From: Setophaga petechia
Taxonomy: Eukaryota; Chordata; Aves; Passeriformes; Parulidae
Length of the DNA stretch: 64,000 bases
NCBI GenBank assembly: GCA_024362935.1
Contig: JANCRA010000004.1
Coordinates: 20,313,621-20,377,620, forward strand
Direction: 5' to 3'
Program-made: the position numbers and the translations under genes
Shown here: one piece after another, positions 10,209 to 24,100 of the stretch
How the letters are laid out: each line of letters opens with the position of its first letter
Numbering within the stretch: the first letter of the stretch is position 1
Notes under the pieces: model-generated
What the model was told of the DNA's origin: nothing
What the model saw: only the letters and a program-made list of their open reading frames with translations
Database searches by the model: none

Positions 10209-12341
10209 ATCTGGCATGACTGTAATTCTCTGGATATTTTTATAGAGTTCCCAAGTTACTTCTGACTAAAAACAGTTTTGCTGCAGAAAACATAGTCATT
10301 GATGTATCACTATTTGTATTCATCTCATATACTCCTTGGACTTCAAGAGAGATGTATTATAGAAAGAAGGTGCTCAATGACACTCTTTTTGGAATCAGTG
10401 CCTGAAGTGACTTAATAACAAGGTTTGCCAGTATCCTCTTTAAGGGTTACCAACGGGATGGTGGGTGGACAGGAGGTAAGCAAACTTCCCAGCCTTTCAC
10501 TGCCATCAGGATGATTCTCTACTTTCCTATATAAAAGAATCCTGTCTTTTTCCTTCTGTCTTTCAAATTTTCAGTTGACTGTATTTGTAATTTTTAGTTG
10601 TTTTTGCTGTTGAATAGGCTTGAGGGGAAAGCCCAGGAAGTCAGCATAGAAGTCAGCATATAAACTTCTATGTAATTCTGTGTAATTATGAATCGTCTCT
10701 ATAAATTCCACAGTAAATACCGCAAACATAACATACATTATTCAAGGGATTAACAGGTTACACTGAAGAACCATACACTTGCATGTATGGTTTCTGAAAT
10801 GATTTTTTAAATTGTGTTTGCATTTTGTCTCCTTTAATTCCTTTAATTCACAAGAAGAACATCTTCATCAAATCTGCAGTTTGTCAAAATGTTCTGGTTT
10901 GTATTTTAAAAATCATAATCTTTCTTTTCCTTATTTTGCTTTTGTTTTGCAGTTTTAGGTTTTCACCAGCCAGGTCCTGGTTAATTTACAGGCTATTTCC
11001 AGGTGATAACTTGCTGTCATTATCAATTCTCGGTGTGTCTCAGAGTGTGAGTGCTTGTTAAGATCAGACACCTGTGTACTGCTCTCTGCAAAGTAAACTT
11101 TGCATTCAGATTTAGTCTTTTCTACACTAAGAAGTATCAGCCATCTTCTTGTTTTCTTTAAAAATAAGAACTAGATTATGGAGATGGATAGTGTTTGAAG
11201 TTCCAAATTTCAACTTCACAACTGGGAAAAAAAAGATGTGTTAGGATGAAAAGTTAACAGAACTGCTTCTGATTTAGTATCACGGCTATTCCTATCACTG
11301 ACATGGACAAAGAATGCCATGAAATGCGCCAGAGTTTAGACAGTTTATGGTCCAGTTTTAGAGTTTGATTTAAGCGTTATGCTGAGGCAATCTATGAGTG
11401 GGGGCTTTGTGCCCTTGCCAAGTGAAGAAAGGCATGGACCTTGTGCAAGACGTGGGTAGAATGCTGAGCAGGCACTCTCCAAGTAAGATTTGAAAAGCAT
11501 TGCTGTTTTTCTCCCAGGGCTAAGGTACAAGTGCTGAAGGCAGTACAAAGTGTTTGCCTGCATTCCACAGAGCCTCGGGTCTGTCTCATTCCTAATGTTA
11601 GGAATGTGGTCCAGTTTCCATGCTTCTGTCATCTGAAGTGGCATGGTTTGTGCTGTTTTCTCCGGCAAATGGAGAGAGAAGGAAACGGCTGGTGCCTGGG
11701 CAGAGAGGGAGCCCTTTTACTTGGCTTTGACATCAGACCACAACAAGTATTGGATCCTGGCACTGAAACATGAGTCCATACCAAAGTAGTGCAAATTCTT
11801 CCAGTACCTAGAGTTAGACTCGGGAAGTCTGAGAAAATTCTGTGTTAATCTATGTATTTTCCATGTTTGCACTGGTGGTAACCCTCCGCCTAATATGTCA
11901 TCATTGATCAGTCCCTCGAGTAGAGGATGTGTTAGTCCTTTCTTACATAGATTGATATTTCCATTAAATATTTGAATAACATTTTCTCACCCTTGCTATC
12001 TTTTCCATAGCCTCACTCTGTTTATGATACTTGGTAATTTCTTTTCCACAAAGTCAGTAGGAGCTAGGCACCCCTAGATAATCTGGTTATTGTATCAAAC
12101 AGCTTCCCAGAAACTTACAAACACTGCTAGTGTTCCAGAATGCAAATGTGACACTGTATGACAGAGAGTAAAAAGTAGTAGTTAACCATATAGACTTGGG
12201 CAACTGCCCCAGAAAACAAAGGAGACAAAGAGAAACATTCCATCAGAAGGTCAAATGGGTAATGACAAATAGCACTGTACCTATGAATGACCTTTAACCT
12301 GATGCTTTGCTGTTCAGGACCTTTTTGCTTTTCTGCCAGTA

Positions 12342-12386
12342 ACAGAACACTACAGGATTATTAGTTGAATAATCCTGTAGTTCTGT
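12342..12386. repeat. Inverted repeat, 13-bp perfect stem with 5-nt loop
   Basis: The left arm CTACAGGATTATT (12350-12362) and right arm AATAATCCTGTAG (12368-12380) are perfect reverse complements around the loop AGTTG. The pairing resumes outward after a 2-nt bulge (12348-12349): ACAGAA (12342-12347) with TTCTGT (12381-12386), giving 19 paired bases in all. The loop is too short for a typical microRNA precursor. Function is unknown. Confidence 0.95.
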
Positions 12387-13660
12387 ATTCTATGATATAG
12401 TTTTCATCTTAAGTAAAGCAAAAATAAAATGAGAATTAAAAATAAGGTTGAAAATTTTTTACTGGATTCTTTCCTATTAAAAATTTTATCAGTTTTCTAA
12501 GTAATCACTGCCATTGTCATGAAGATAATGGGAAAAAGAAACACAGTATTATAGTTATTATTAAGTAATAGGTTATTTTGGTTTTCTTGCTTCTTCCAAA
12601 TAATTTTAGAGTCCTGGAACAATTAACGTTAGCTAGATAGGTGATAATGTGATTCCACAGCATATCACAAAGACTTCTCCCACTGAATGTCCTAAGTGCA
12701 AGGGACAAAGCAAGAAGCATAAAACTGATTCCATTTGCCATGTGGAAGGTTCTGGTTTGGGATTCAAATATTTTGAAAGTGAAAAAAAAAAGGCTCCAAA
12801 ACATTTGTAGTTTTGCGAGAAAAGTACTGAAGAAAAGCCAACATAAATTGGTGGTCTCAGCTGAGTTTTAAGCAGACTCTAGCCTCCACTGCAAATTCAT
12901 CAGGAACAATTATATGTAATTTGGTACAATTGCCTGCTCATACTAGGAGGCCCTTTATACTGATCTACAGAAGAGACTGTATTACTTCTCATATGTAATG
13001 GGTTCATTAATCCTTGCTCAAGAGCATATGGATTCAGGTGCTGCTGTCAAACCCTCACTGGGCAAATCCCAGCCCTCATGGTGAACTTTGAGGAGAAAGT
13101 CTGTACTAATATTCAAGAATCAGAGTAGGTTCCTTTCAGCAGGCATATTTTCTTGACTTTGATGTCTGACTGTAATGTAGTTCTAAGAGCTTGTGTTTTA
13201 GAGGTATGCATATATGTATATTGTCCTACAAATCTTTGCAATTTTCAGGGGAGTAAAGGGCAATTAGGTATTAAAATGTAATGAAAATCCATTAGTGTCA
13301 CAGCCTTAATGTATAAAACCACCTATGTAGCAGCCACATAAAGCGAGGTTAAAGTTGAGATTGTTTGGCATTCCCCAGGAAGACCAGGATTTGAACTTAA
13401 AGGCTTTGGAAAGACGCAAGTATATAATCTCTGTGATATTATCTCAGGAACTTGGGTGTACTCATTAGAAATAGAAATTCAGCTTTTTTGAATATTAAAT
13501 TTTTATTTTAAGAATAGAAGACGTCTTATGTACTCTGTTCTTTGAGGTCTTTTAGTGCCATATAAGTGTAACAAGCTTTAAGAGGTAACACAATGTACCA
13601 AGTTCCTGAATGAAATAGGTTCACTGAATTTTGAATAAACCTTTTAGAGAAGCTGGATTA

Positions 13661-13691
13661 CTATTCCACGCAGATTCACTGCATGGAATAG
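13661..13691. repeat. Inverted repeat, 13-bp stem with one mismatch, 5-nt loop
   Basis: CTATTCCACGCAG (13661-13673) faces CTGCATGGAATAG (13679-13691) across ATTCA. Twelve of 13 positions pair; the single mismatch is at the C of ACG against the A of CAT. The geometry (13-bp arms, 5-nt loop) is the same as the hairpin 1.3 kb to its left, but the arm sequences differ. Confidence 0.93.
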
Positions 13692-14324
13692 CCACATTTA
13701 CAGGTCCCCAAACAAAGATAGTAAACTTGCAATCAGATCTTCAAGCTACTGCATGTTTAAAGAAGTAGCAGTGTGATGTAGATATGCAAAACATGAAAAT
13801 AAATATTGACAAGTTCCTTGATAAATAAATATTGAAAAATTCCAATGTATGTAGATGCGAGAAAAATGTTATGGACCAGAAATACATTTATTAACTTACA
13901 AAATACTAAAAAAAAATCTTCATACTTTGAGAGGCAGATTGTCTTATTCATCCTGTTTCAACTTGGCTTTTTTTATTGCAACTTCTCTACAGATGGAAAA
14001 GATTTGTACTGAGAGAGAAAAAATTCATCTTTAGGGTGCCCCGAGCTGACCATGCTGTTAACCCAAACATGTTATCACATCCTGGGTTCAAAGAACAAAG
14101 CTCTTCTACAAGGTCTCCACATATCTTTCTTTGTGCCAATAAAAATGTCTTCATGTGATGAAATGACAGGGCAGATACTGCAAAAAGGTTTCCTTTATAT
14201 CTTGCCTATTTCTTTTCTGAGGCTTTAAGTTACTGTCTGCCTCTCTCCTAAATGAATCTGTTGTGTTGTTGTGTCCTACTAGATGTGGTCATCAAAAGAA
14301 CCGTGAATTCCTATGTCACAAAAC

Positions 14325-15125
14325 ATCAGTATCATAGACTCATATATAGAGTCTATGGAATGGCTAAAGACCATCTAGTTCCAGTTCTCATGCTGTGGGC
14401 AGGGACACCTTCCAGTAGATCAGGTTGCTCAGAGCCGCATCCAACCTGGCTTTAAATGCTGCCAGGGATGGGGAATCCCCAACTTATCTGGGCAGACTGT
14501 GCCAGTGCCTCACCACCCTCACAGTAAAGACTTTCTTCCCTAATCAAAGCTTACTCTCCTTCAGTTTGAAGCCATTCCTCCTCATCCTGTCACTATATGC
14601 TCTTATAAATAGTGTGTCGCCACGCTCTTGTAGGCTCCTTTCATATATTGGAAGGCCCCAATTAGGTCATTCTGAAGCCTTTTTTTTTTCAGGATGAACA
14701 ATCCCAGTTGTCTCAGCTTCCCCTCACAGCAGAGCTGCTCTACCTCTCTTATCATGTTGGTGGCCCTCCTATGGACTCTCTCCATCAGTTCCATGTCCTT
14801 CCTGTGCTGGGGACCCCAGAGCTAATGCCGCCTTGCAGGTGGGGTCTCACCAGAGCAGAGCAGAGGGGCAGAACCTCTCCCTTCCAGTGGCCAGGCTGCT
14901 TTGGATGCAGCCCAGAACACCATTGGTTTTCTGGGCTCCAAGCACACATTGCTGCGTCATGTCCAGGATCTTCTCTGCCAGCACCTTCAAGTCCTTCTCA
15001 GCAGGGCTGCTCTGAGTTTCACTTCATGCCCCAGGCTGTGCTGATACCAGGAGTAGCCCTGACCCAGGTGCAGCACTTTGCACTTGGTCTTGGTAACCCT
15101 CACAATATACCCTCTTAAACAGGTC
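14325..15125 (-). mobile_element. CR1 LINE, about 0.8 kb of the 3' part
   Basis: The + strand gives the reverse complement of CR1. It begins with octamer-like TCATAGACTCATA at the 3' terminus. It then runs CCATCTAGTTCCAG ... TAGATCAGGTTGCTCAGAGC ... CTGCCAGGGATGGGG ... GTCTCACCAGAGCAGAGCAG ... CAGCACTTTGCACTTGG. Read on the minus strand, the frame at 14603-14794 (MELMERVHRRATNMIREVEQ) is the C-terminal end of the CR1 ORF2 protein and carries the usual DLIGAFQYMKG-type segment. The 5' end is truncated near 15125. The longer + strand ORFs at 14425-15118 are shadows. Confidence 0.95.
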
Positions 15126-18100
15126 GCTCTGGAAGGATTTGTCAGAATTTTATCTTTTTCTGTCTCTGAATGGGCATTTTGCTTTTTCATTCTTGTGAAG
15201 TTTCTTTGTTGTCACCCTGTGTTCTCGCTTGACCTGTATTTCTCTACCTTCTGTCTGGACAGTTCCATGCATTTCTTTCTCTTGGATTCATTAGGTCTGC
15301 TTAGTATTTAGAAAGAGTAATGCTCTGCCCTGCAGATTTAGAAGGTTTGAAAGGAGATAAATATAAGACCATCAGAAAGCCATGATGATAAATCACAGAA
15401 AAATAGCCAGACTTTTATAATTAGAATAAAGAAATTTTTAATGTTTATTGTAGCAGAAAAATTACAGAGGAAGGTCAAAAAGGCTGTAAAGTATCTGCCA
15501 CAGAACATGCTGCAGACTGTACGTTAGGTTAACTTACTGTTACTTATTAGATTTCCCAAACCAAACTTAATTGTAAATTTGTTGCAAGGCTCTAATAAAT
15601 GCTTCTTTTCCCTGCTATGTAATTAACTACACAAGTGTGCTGACACATAAATATTCATTGACCCTGTCAGAAAACAGCAAGCAATATTCCTTTGAGGGAA
15701 TCTGTGCTGGGAGCTGATGGTGACTCCAACCAGACCTTGCCTGCCGTGACAGGCGCAGTTCTTCAGGGCTGGACCACAGGAGGCAGCTAGGTACTGATGA
15801 CAGGGTCTATCAACAGCCCAGGCATGACAAGGGGATGAATCAAGGCCCGAGTACAATCAGGGGCTCCTAGATGTAGCACAGCACAAATGTTACATAGCAG
15901 CTTTGATCTTGCCATACTGCTAACTTCGACTCCTGACAGGTAGTAAGACCTTGTGATAGCTTGTGATAGATTTACAAGTTGGTAGATGAGGGATTTATCA
16001 TGTGAATATTTCTGAGGCCTGTAAAGATGAATGTAGCACGTCTACGCTGTAGTTTCTTCAACTTTGCCATTTTTACTTTGAACACAAGCACACTCATTTC
16101 ATTGTTCCACTCAGGGTCCCTAAAATTTGTTGGCATATTAGGTGTAAAAGTTGAGCCACTGTAACAATCTGTATGGAGGAACTATGAGAAAATATTTGTT
16201 GGATTAGAACAACCACAATATGCCTCATCTAGGAGAAGACAGGTTACAGAAGCTTCAAATATCAAGTCAACAAAATGCAAAAGGCACCATGCATCAGCTT
16301 GTGGTGCAGCAAGATCAATGTGAGATGACCTCAAGAACAGCCAAAAGAAACAATGAAAGCTGTGCAAAAGGCCAGAGGACTCTGGTGGGTGAAGCCCCTG
16401 TCTCCTAGCACTCCAGTAGCTTGCAGAGAAGCTACAAAATTGTAATTGATCAATTGGAAATATGACAGTATTTCTAGGTTAGTACAGGGGTTTGGCAATA
16501 TCCTCCTGGAGCCACATTGCTGTGAAGCATCGACACTGATTTCCACAGTGTGACTGATATCTGCATGTATATACTAAGTGGTGGTGATATAATTTGTACA
16601 TGCTTAATATTAATTTTCCATTGTCATCACAAATTAAAATTTCCCAATAGAAGAAAAATTGTATTTCAACAGTGAATGTGCCCACTTTTGTGCAACAAAA
16701 ACCAGTAACTGCTGACTAAAGATGCCTCTACCATCTTCCTCCCTGAGCCAAAATTGGATATTTAAGCTAGAACCACCAAGGCAAGGTATAAGAGAGAGCT
16801 AAACTAAGCCTCTGTCAATTGGTTTCATGTAACTAATAGTGCAGATCATTACAAACAATTATCTCTATGTTTGTAGGCCCTGTTTAGATTTTATTTAAAA
16901 TCACTCTGGTAATTATTTAATAAAATATTAATTAAATAAAGTTTTTAAATATACATTTAATTTTATATCTAGCAAATTCTTTTTATCTTTCCATTCATTC
17001 ACTTTACTGCCTTTTCTTAGTATGTAGATTTAATATTCTTTTCTATAGATAGAGGATGTGCTTTTAATCTAAACTTAGAATTAATTGCCCGTTACTTGCA
17101 TAAGCCAAGATTAGCCAGGGACTGCCTGAGAAGCATTCTAGTACAATCTCTGAGAAATATGGTCTGCAATGAGATGAAGTCTCTCCTTTTAATACATAAA
17201 GAACATTAAAAGCTGGATGAGAACTGACAGGCTATCCATGATAAGGAAACTTGAGTTGTACAAATAAAAATCCCACATTTCAGTCATAAGAGATGGTACA
17301 AAGAGACGGACAAAATTTATGACAGTAGTCTTTACTTCAGATTTGTTAAAGCCAGGGAGTTTGAATAATCATGGGGTAACAGAAATTTGTGCAAACCAGC
17401 AAGATGAATGTGAGCAAATATTTTGTGAGTTTATTTGCTGCTTAGTGTTCCATTAGCTCAGCTGTAAAGATACACTTTGGCCAAGTGCTCAGTTTTTTGG
17501 ATACACCACAACACACTAGTATCCTATTGAAAGAAATTGCCTTTTCAGATAATTTTCTAGGTTTTTTTTTCTTTTCTTCTAATTTTGAGTGCACAGTTAC
17601 TACTATGCTATGCACAGCTTTTCTGTTCTCTCTTGCTTTCTACAGAACATTAGGCATAGAGAGACTCTCAAAGACTCTCAAAAACTTCAAACAGGTTCCA
17701 ATGTGACTTCTAAACTGCTGAGTCAGATCCTTAGATTCTAGAATTTTTTAACTTTGATATTCATGTTGTATTTATCTTCATGACTCAGGCTTATATGATT
17801 GGCTAGTAAGGAAGGATGCAAGATCTGGTGTTGAAGTGCTGGAGCCAATGGCATGTCCCCATAGAATCTTGTTATTAGTTGTTTCTGCAGCCATTATAAT
17901 TTGAGTTGATGCTCTTCTGTCAGTGGAAGGTCTCTTCTGAACTCCTGAAACATGGAACTCTTGGCCCAGTGTCAGGGAAAGTAATGATGAATTTCACAGT
18001 TTTGTGCTTATTGATTCTGGATCAAGTGTGGAGAGACGAAAACTTTGTTAGCTATGTGTACCCTGCAGTCTGTCTCCCAGCATGATCTCTACTAATTTAT

Positions 18101-21100
18101 GTGGTACACTCCTTGTGAAAAAATTCATGAAAAACAATGAAAAACAATGAAAAACTGGTAGATTAAACCATTTAAACCATGTTTAAACCAGGAGTAATAT
18201 ATCCTGACCAAACAAAGAGCTTTTAGATGCCTTTTATCTGACTTAGTTTAATGTGAAAAACTGTTAAAAAAGAAGACTTCACGAATACAGTAAAACTGTA
18301 TTGCAATCAGCACATTGAACATCATTATTTCCTGTTTGGGAATTGCAACCTTCCATGGCAGCACTGGTCCTCTGTTTCTTGCATATTTCATGGTGTTGTG
18401 GTTTGTGACTGCTTTGCAATCTGAGCTCATATTTCTGTGGTATATCTAGCTCAGGAAAAAAAGGTAGGGTTTATGCTTTATTATGCTGTTTGTACGAAAA
18501 GCAATTTTAATTTATTTTTATTATTCAGGTAAGTTTTGATTTGACCAATAAACTTAGGTCCTACCTTAATATAAACATATTAATATATAAAAATGAGCTC
18601 TGTGTTTATGTAGCATATTTTGTTGTTGACTTTGGCATATTTTAGGAGATGTTTGCATTTTGGGGATAAGTACTATTATTTCTTTGATCCATTACCTGGA
18701 CTGAGGTATAGCTAGCTTAAGCCATCATATGAAACTGCTTTGCTTTCCCTCTCTGATGCATTATAGAGAGAAAAAAAAAATCTCTTAGTAATTAATTTTC
18801 CTTCATTTAAATTTTGGAGCCAGAGTTAATGTTGACTTCAGAATTTAAATTAAACCTTTTACATCTTGTTTTCTAAAGCAGGAGCTGTTTAGGTTTGAAG
18901 GCACAGCAGTTTGCAAGTGAAGAGAGAAACACTGCATGTCAAGTAAGGCCAAGGGGTTTTAACAAAAAAAAAAATCCATATCTTTAAAACTCACTTACAT
19001 TTTGCATCAGATTTGTCTCAGTGAAGATTCTCTCTTGATGTCCTGGTTACTCAATGGGAAATTCAGTCTGAATGGACTGAGCTATGGAAACTGCCCTAAG
19101 ATAGGTGAAATATCACAAATCAGGTAAGTCTCTCTTAAGAGCACAAATGTCTCTCTCTTTTTTGCACTAAAATTTAAATATATTGCCCTTAAAATGTGCA
19201 TTCTATATGTAGATAACACACACTGTTCTATATCGAAAGTAACTTTCTCCTGAAGGCTAATGGGTACTCTCAGTTTTATCTTAAGTTTGAAAAGAGCTGT
19301 TCTTTTTACAGAAAAGTATTTAATAATTCATAATTTTTGACCATAGCAGAAGAAGAGATTTTTCAGGTAAGAAATGTGTCAAGCTATAGACTTGCTCAAG
19401 ATTTCACACAGCTGTGACTCAGTCTCATTTATACTGTTTTCAGCTGTGGATTCTTAGAATTGAGACAGCTGTAGTAAGTACCACACTTTTTCTTTATTTG
19501 AAAACTGTGTCTGAGAGTTGTGCTGTGTCTAAGGGACCAAGGGATCAGACACTGGTAATTACAGATGGGGATGCAATGGGAGAGGCAACCAGAAGAGGGG
19601 AGACATTTCTGGAGAGCAGATTAGTGATTATCTGTCTTCACCACACATTTCATTTTCACTGATGCTTAAGGAGCACGATACCCATGTCTTGTTTTCTCCT
19701 GATAGTCTCCTATCAGCTTAAGGTCCACTGCACGTTTTCCCTGTTTGCTGAGTAGTTGCTGATGGCTTCACATGTAAAGATTTTTAGATCTACCATGCCT
19801 GAGCTTATACATGGATAATACATTTTAGTATATTACCTTTGCATTTAATTTTGTACAGGAAATTCCAAGCATCTAAAGCATTATCTTTTTCATGTAAGCT
19901 TAGGCTGAAAAAGTTGTGAAATTTCAGATGAAAATTTACTGTTCAACCAACTTCCCAAGCCAGAAATATAATGAAAGTTTATTTGAGTCAAAACATGTGC
20001 AATCTCCTATGCATGGAATTAAACTAAGTACAATTGTGTTCTACTAGGGGTTGCACAGCAGAAATTACAATTCTTACAGTATTTATTATTCAACTACTGC
20101 TTTTCAGGGTATGTTTGCTTGGGAAATAAGCTCTAGGTCTCTTCCTGGTTTGTCCTTTGCTCCACAAAAGAAGGATAAGTAACTGAAACCAAGTGAAAAC
20201 ATCAAATCAGTTATAAGAAGCATGTGATAGCAGGTTGCAGTGAGAATTAAAAATTATTTCTTACCCAAGGTTTGTGTGTCTGTAGTCAAAGACAATCTTC
20301 TCCATGCTGCTGAAAGATGTTTAAAAATTTCTTATTTTAGCTAGCTCTTAATGCATTGGTAAGTTCTGCTGTGTCATCCTTTGTGATTAATGGAAATTGC
20401 CTGATCAGATTTTTACTGGAGTGGGGATTGATCTGTACAAAATTGTATCTTATGTGATACAGCAGTGAAGACAGAATAGAATATGTACAGCTTTTCTAAT
20501 ATCAGTTGATTATCACCTACATTTATTATTTTCCATGAATTTTAAAGCCAACCATTTGTTAAAGATCCTATATGATAAATGTATAAGCAAAAACCTACAT
20601 GGGGCACTTCCTAGAGAGCATTTTTAGTTTTAAATATCTGTATTTTGGGAATAAATCAGAACATCCATCTCAGCTAATAATTCAATCTCTTTCTCTCTAC
20701 TTTGACATTACTACTTTGCTGCAAAGACACCAAGGGTGTTTATGAACACTGTTTATTTATTTATTATTGCTTTTCATTGGTCTTTTGTAGAATACAATGT
20801 GCTAGAATCACATTGTGTGTGAAGCCTAAGCATTTGTCATATGTGTGTGATTGAGGTCTGAGTTCCTCCGGGTTGTTAGGTTAACTGCCCCAGAGAAGAC
20901 TCATGAATATATTTTCATAGGAGTTTGCAACAGAGACAGAATGGATGGAGTCTCAACAGAGGGAAAAAACTGTAGAGATTTTTCTCTTCACTTCTATAAA
21001 TTTGGTAGTGTTTGAAATAGAGAAAAGGTTTTGCCTCACTCTAACAAGTGGAAGTGTTCTTCCATCCTATGAAGCATATTTGCTTTTTAAACCAATAAAC

Positions 21101-24100
21101 AAATAACATTTCTGGCTGATTTTAATTCACAGTTTTCTCTTTGGAGCTGAGAGTCTCTCAGCTTCTCAATAACTGCACAATGCCATTGAAAATCAAAAAG
21201 CTGCTATCATTGTGTGTAGCCTATAGTTAAATACTATATTGCTAACTTGGTTTTTTGGTAGCATGTGCACTTCCTTTCTTCATGCTTCTCTTTCTTTAAA
21301 TCCATTTGTGGGTAATTGCTGAAAGGGAGCTTCCAGTTTCCACTGCTGGCAGGTGTTAATTCTTCACTATGGGAGCAAGTGGACATTATTGAAAAGTCCA
21401 GAATTTAGAAATTCTCTATCTGCTGCCAGAATTCAGGACGTGATAAATGCTATTAAAAGCACAGGATCTGTTGTGGCTACGAGAACATTTTCTGAGTTAT
21501 TGTGGGCATAAAGAAGGGACAGTGACTTAGAGGCATTTGAGTGCATAAAGGATGAAAAAAGGAAACTATTTCCTTGATCTGTGAGGTATTAACATTCTGT
21601 TTTCCAAACCCGTTGCTAAACAGAGCATAGAACACATGTTGACTAGTTTACACTTCCCCCGCCCCAATTATTTTCAAGATTAGTATTTGTAAATCTAAAT
21701 TCCAGTGTGGGATGAATCTGGAATGAGATTTGCACCCAAAAATTCACACCCAAGATAATTCTAAACTATTCTATATTCTCTTCCCTATGGGCACATACAG
21801 CTCCACTGTTCTTCAATATGCATCTAATTGTACTTTGTTCCAAAAAGTCAACACAAAAAAATTAGGCAGGTGGGTCTGCATTTTGTTGGGTTTTTTTTTT
21901 CTGCAGGAGGAGAAAACTCATTTCTAGCTGTAAATCTGACTCTTTCATTCCACTCACTCAGAAAAAAAAAATCAGAATATGTATCAAATTAAGAGAGAAT
22001 CTAGAGCACATGTGGAGCCTTTGCAGTACTGTAATGAATGACAACAGTTCCGCTGATTTGAATGGATGAAAAATGAATTCCCAGGGCAAATGATTCTTCA
22101 TTTATGTCAGAGCACATAAAAGAAAACTTTTTTTTTACTTACCTTTTTGTTTTGGCATGGATAACAGTATCTCTTAAAACAATCAGTATGTGACAATGCC
22201 TCAGTAGTAGTGTTTGGAAAGGAGTATTTGAACCAATACTCAGGAGAAAGGACATTATATTGTCACATAGCATAAAGTGTTCTCTGGTTCTTATCATACC
22301 AGTTTCATGTCAGGCAAAGGCATCATTTCTTTGATTGAATAGGATTATTTAAAGTGATTTTTTAATAAACACCATAGAAATTTGTTTTCATGTTTGGATT
22401 GCAATTTCAATTTGTGTTTTGAAGTGGCATTTTGAGTAACATTCATGCTGACCTTTATTTGTAAAGCATAGTACCTTTCTGCATCTACTCAATGACTTTG
22501 TAATTTTTATTATTATTTCACATGCTTTTCAAGGCACGATATTGTTTTCAACTTAGACACTATTTTTTTACCATCTACATTTTTCATAATGTGTTTCATG
22601 CATACTATACCAGGTTATAAAGATTGCAGAAAATAGCAGATGCAATTCTTAGAGGTATTTAAGCTCATTTGAAGAGTTTGACTTTGTATTACATAAAGAA
22701 CATGAAGTTTCCTCTGATAAAGTTTTAACATTATGAAGTCATTCAGTTATATAACCCCAAAATCAGACTCCTAATTGTCTTAACAAAATTCATGGTGTTA
22801 CACAAGCCATATCAAAAAAGTAAATCTCTTAGAGCGGCAGGAGCAGTCTTGCCTGAGTTTTAAAAGCCAGAAAATTATCTCTTATATACTTCACTCCATA
22901 TTTCTTATAATAAGAAAGAAACACAATACCATTCTTTGTATGTAACAGCTTCTTTACTGAAGAACCTCAGAGTACCTCAGAAACTAAAATGAATTGCTAA
23001 GAAATTATTGTGATGAGAATTGATCCAGGACTGTCAGTTCTTTTGAAGAAGTGTAACTTCTTTAATCACTGGCTGCAATTCTAGGAGAAAGCAGAAAACT
23101 ATTAATTGCATTTAAAACAAACAACAAAAACCCACCAGTTACTAGCTTCTAAGAATACCATTTTCATTTTTGTTTTGACTTTACCACTAGGCAGAACTTG
23201 GCTGACATTCTGCCTTTTCTAATGCTTGCCACAGTCAGAGCTACTAACTAGCAACACACAGCATAAAAGCGAAGCCCTAGGAAAACAGCAGCAGGGTTTT
23301 TGCCTTAATGATTTGGGAATGTCTGCCACTTTGTATACTTTAGACCTTAACATTTTCTGTTAGTTGTCCCACATCTCTCTCTCCCCCCTACAAGCATGCA
23401 CACCCCCATGCTGAAATACATGCACTTGTGTGCTCAGATGAGTTGCCTATCATGTACTTGCATAAAATAGCAGAGCACTAATATAGTTCCCAATTCTTAA
23501 TGAGGTAATCATCTTGCTTACTAGTCCAGAGGAGAGCTGATACTCCTATGAAGCCCAACTTCATGTGGACATAGGGAACTTACAAGAGCCTGACTGCAGT
23601 GCAAACAGAATTAACCCAGAATGAAGGAGTGCAATATCAGCATGAAGATCACTAATCCTATCCTAAAGATATGGTATTTTGTATGTGTCTTTGCTTGGGA
23701 AAGAAAAAAAAAAAGATATTATAATGTCAGTGCTTCTGCCACCTCCTTGGTGTTATTTCAGTCTCTCCTAAGTTTCAAAAGGACATACTGGAATTTATAC
23801 CATAGAGCTTATCCTGGATATCATTTTTTCGTAGCTGTGCTGGAGGCACAACACAGAACTTTGGGATGACTAAATGTTAGACAGATGAGTGTATAATTAG
23901 TGTGATGCTTTAACTACAAAGAGCATCCACCAAGTTCCTGTCCTCCAGACTCCTTTAGAAAAAGTAAATGTATTTCTCAAGTATATCAGTCTTTCAGTGT
24001 GTATGAAAAATAACCCCAACATTGCAGCAAATCTTCTAAAGGGGTCTACTGTATGTGTCTTAGAAACATGTTGAACTGTAGTTGTACCCAGGAGCCTTGT

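Larger units (their letters stand above)
10209..14324. other. Non-genic DNA with two strong hairpins
   Basis: No gene or transposon family is recognised. Inside are two short-loop inverted repeats, listed separately (12342-12386 and 13661-13691). The ORFs at 11345-11773 on both strands overlap each other and resemble chance frames. The minus-strand ORF at 12517-12804 has low-complexity hydrophobic content and no domain. Confidence 0.55.

Noticed and set aside
12342..12386. Candidate microRNA precursor
   Set aside because: A 5-nt loop and 19 paired bases are too short for a canonical precursor; kept only as an inverted repeat.
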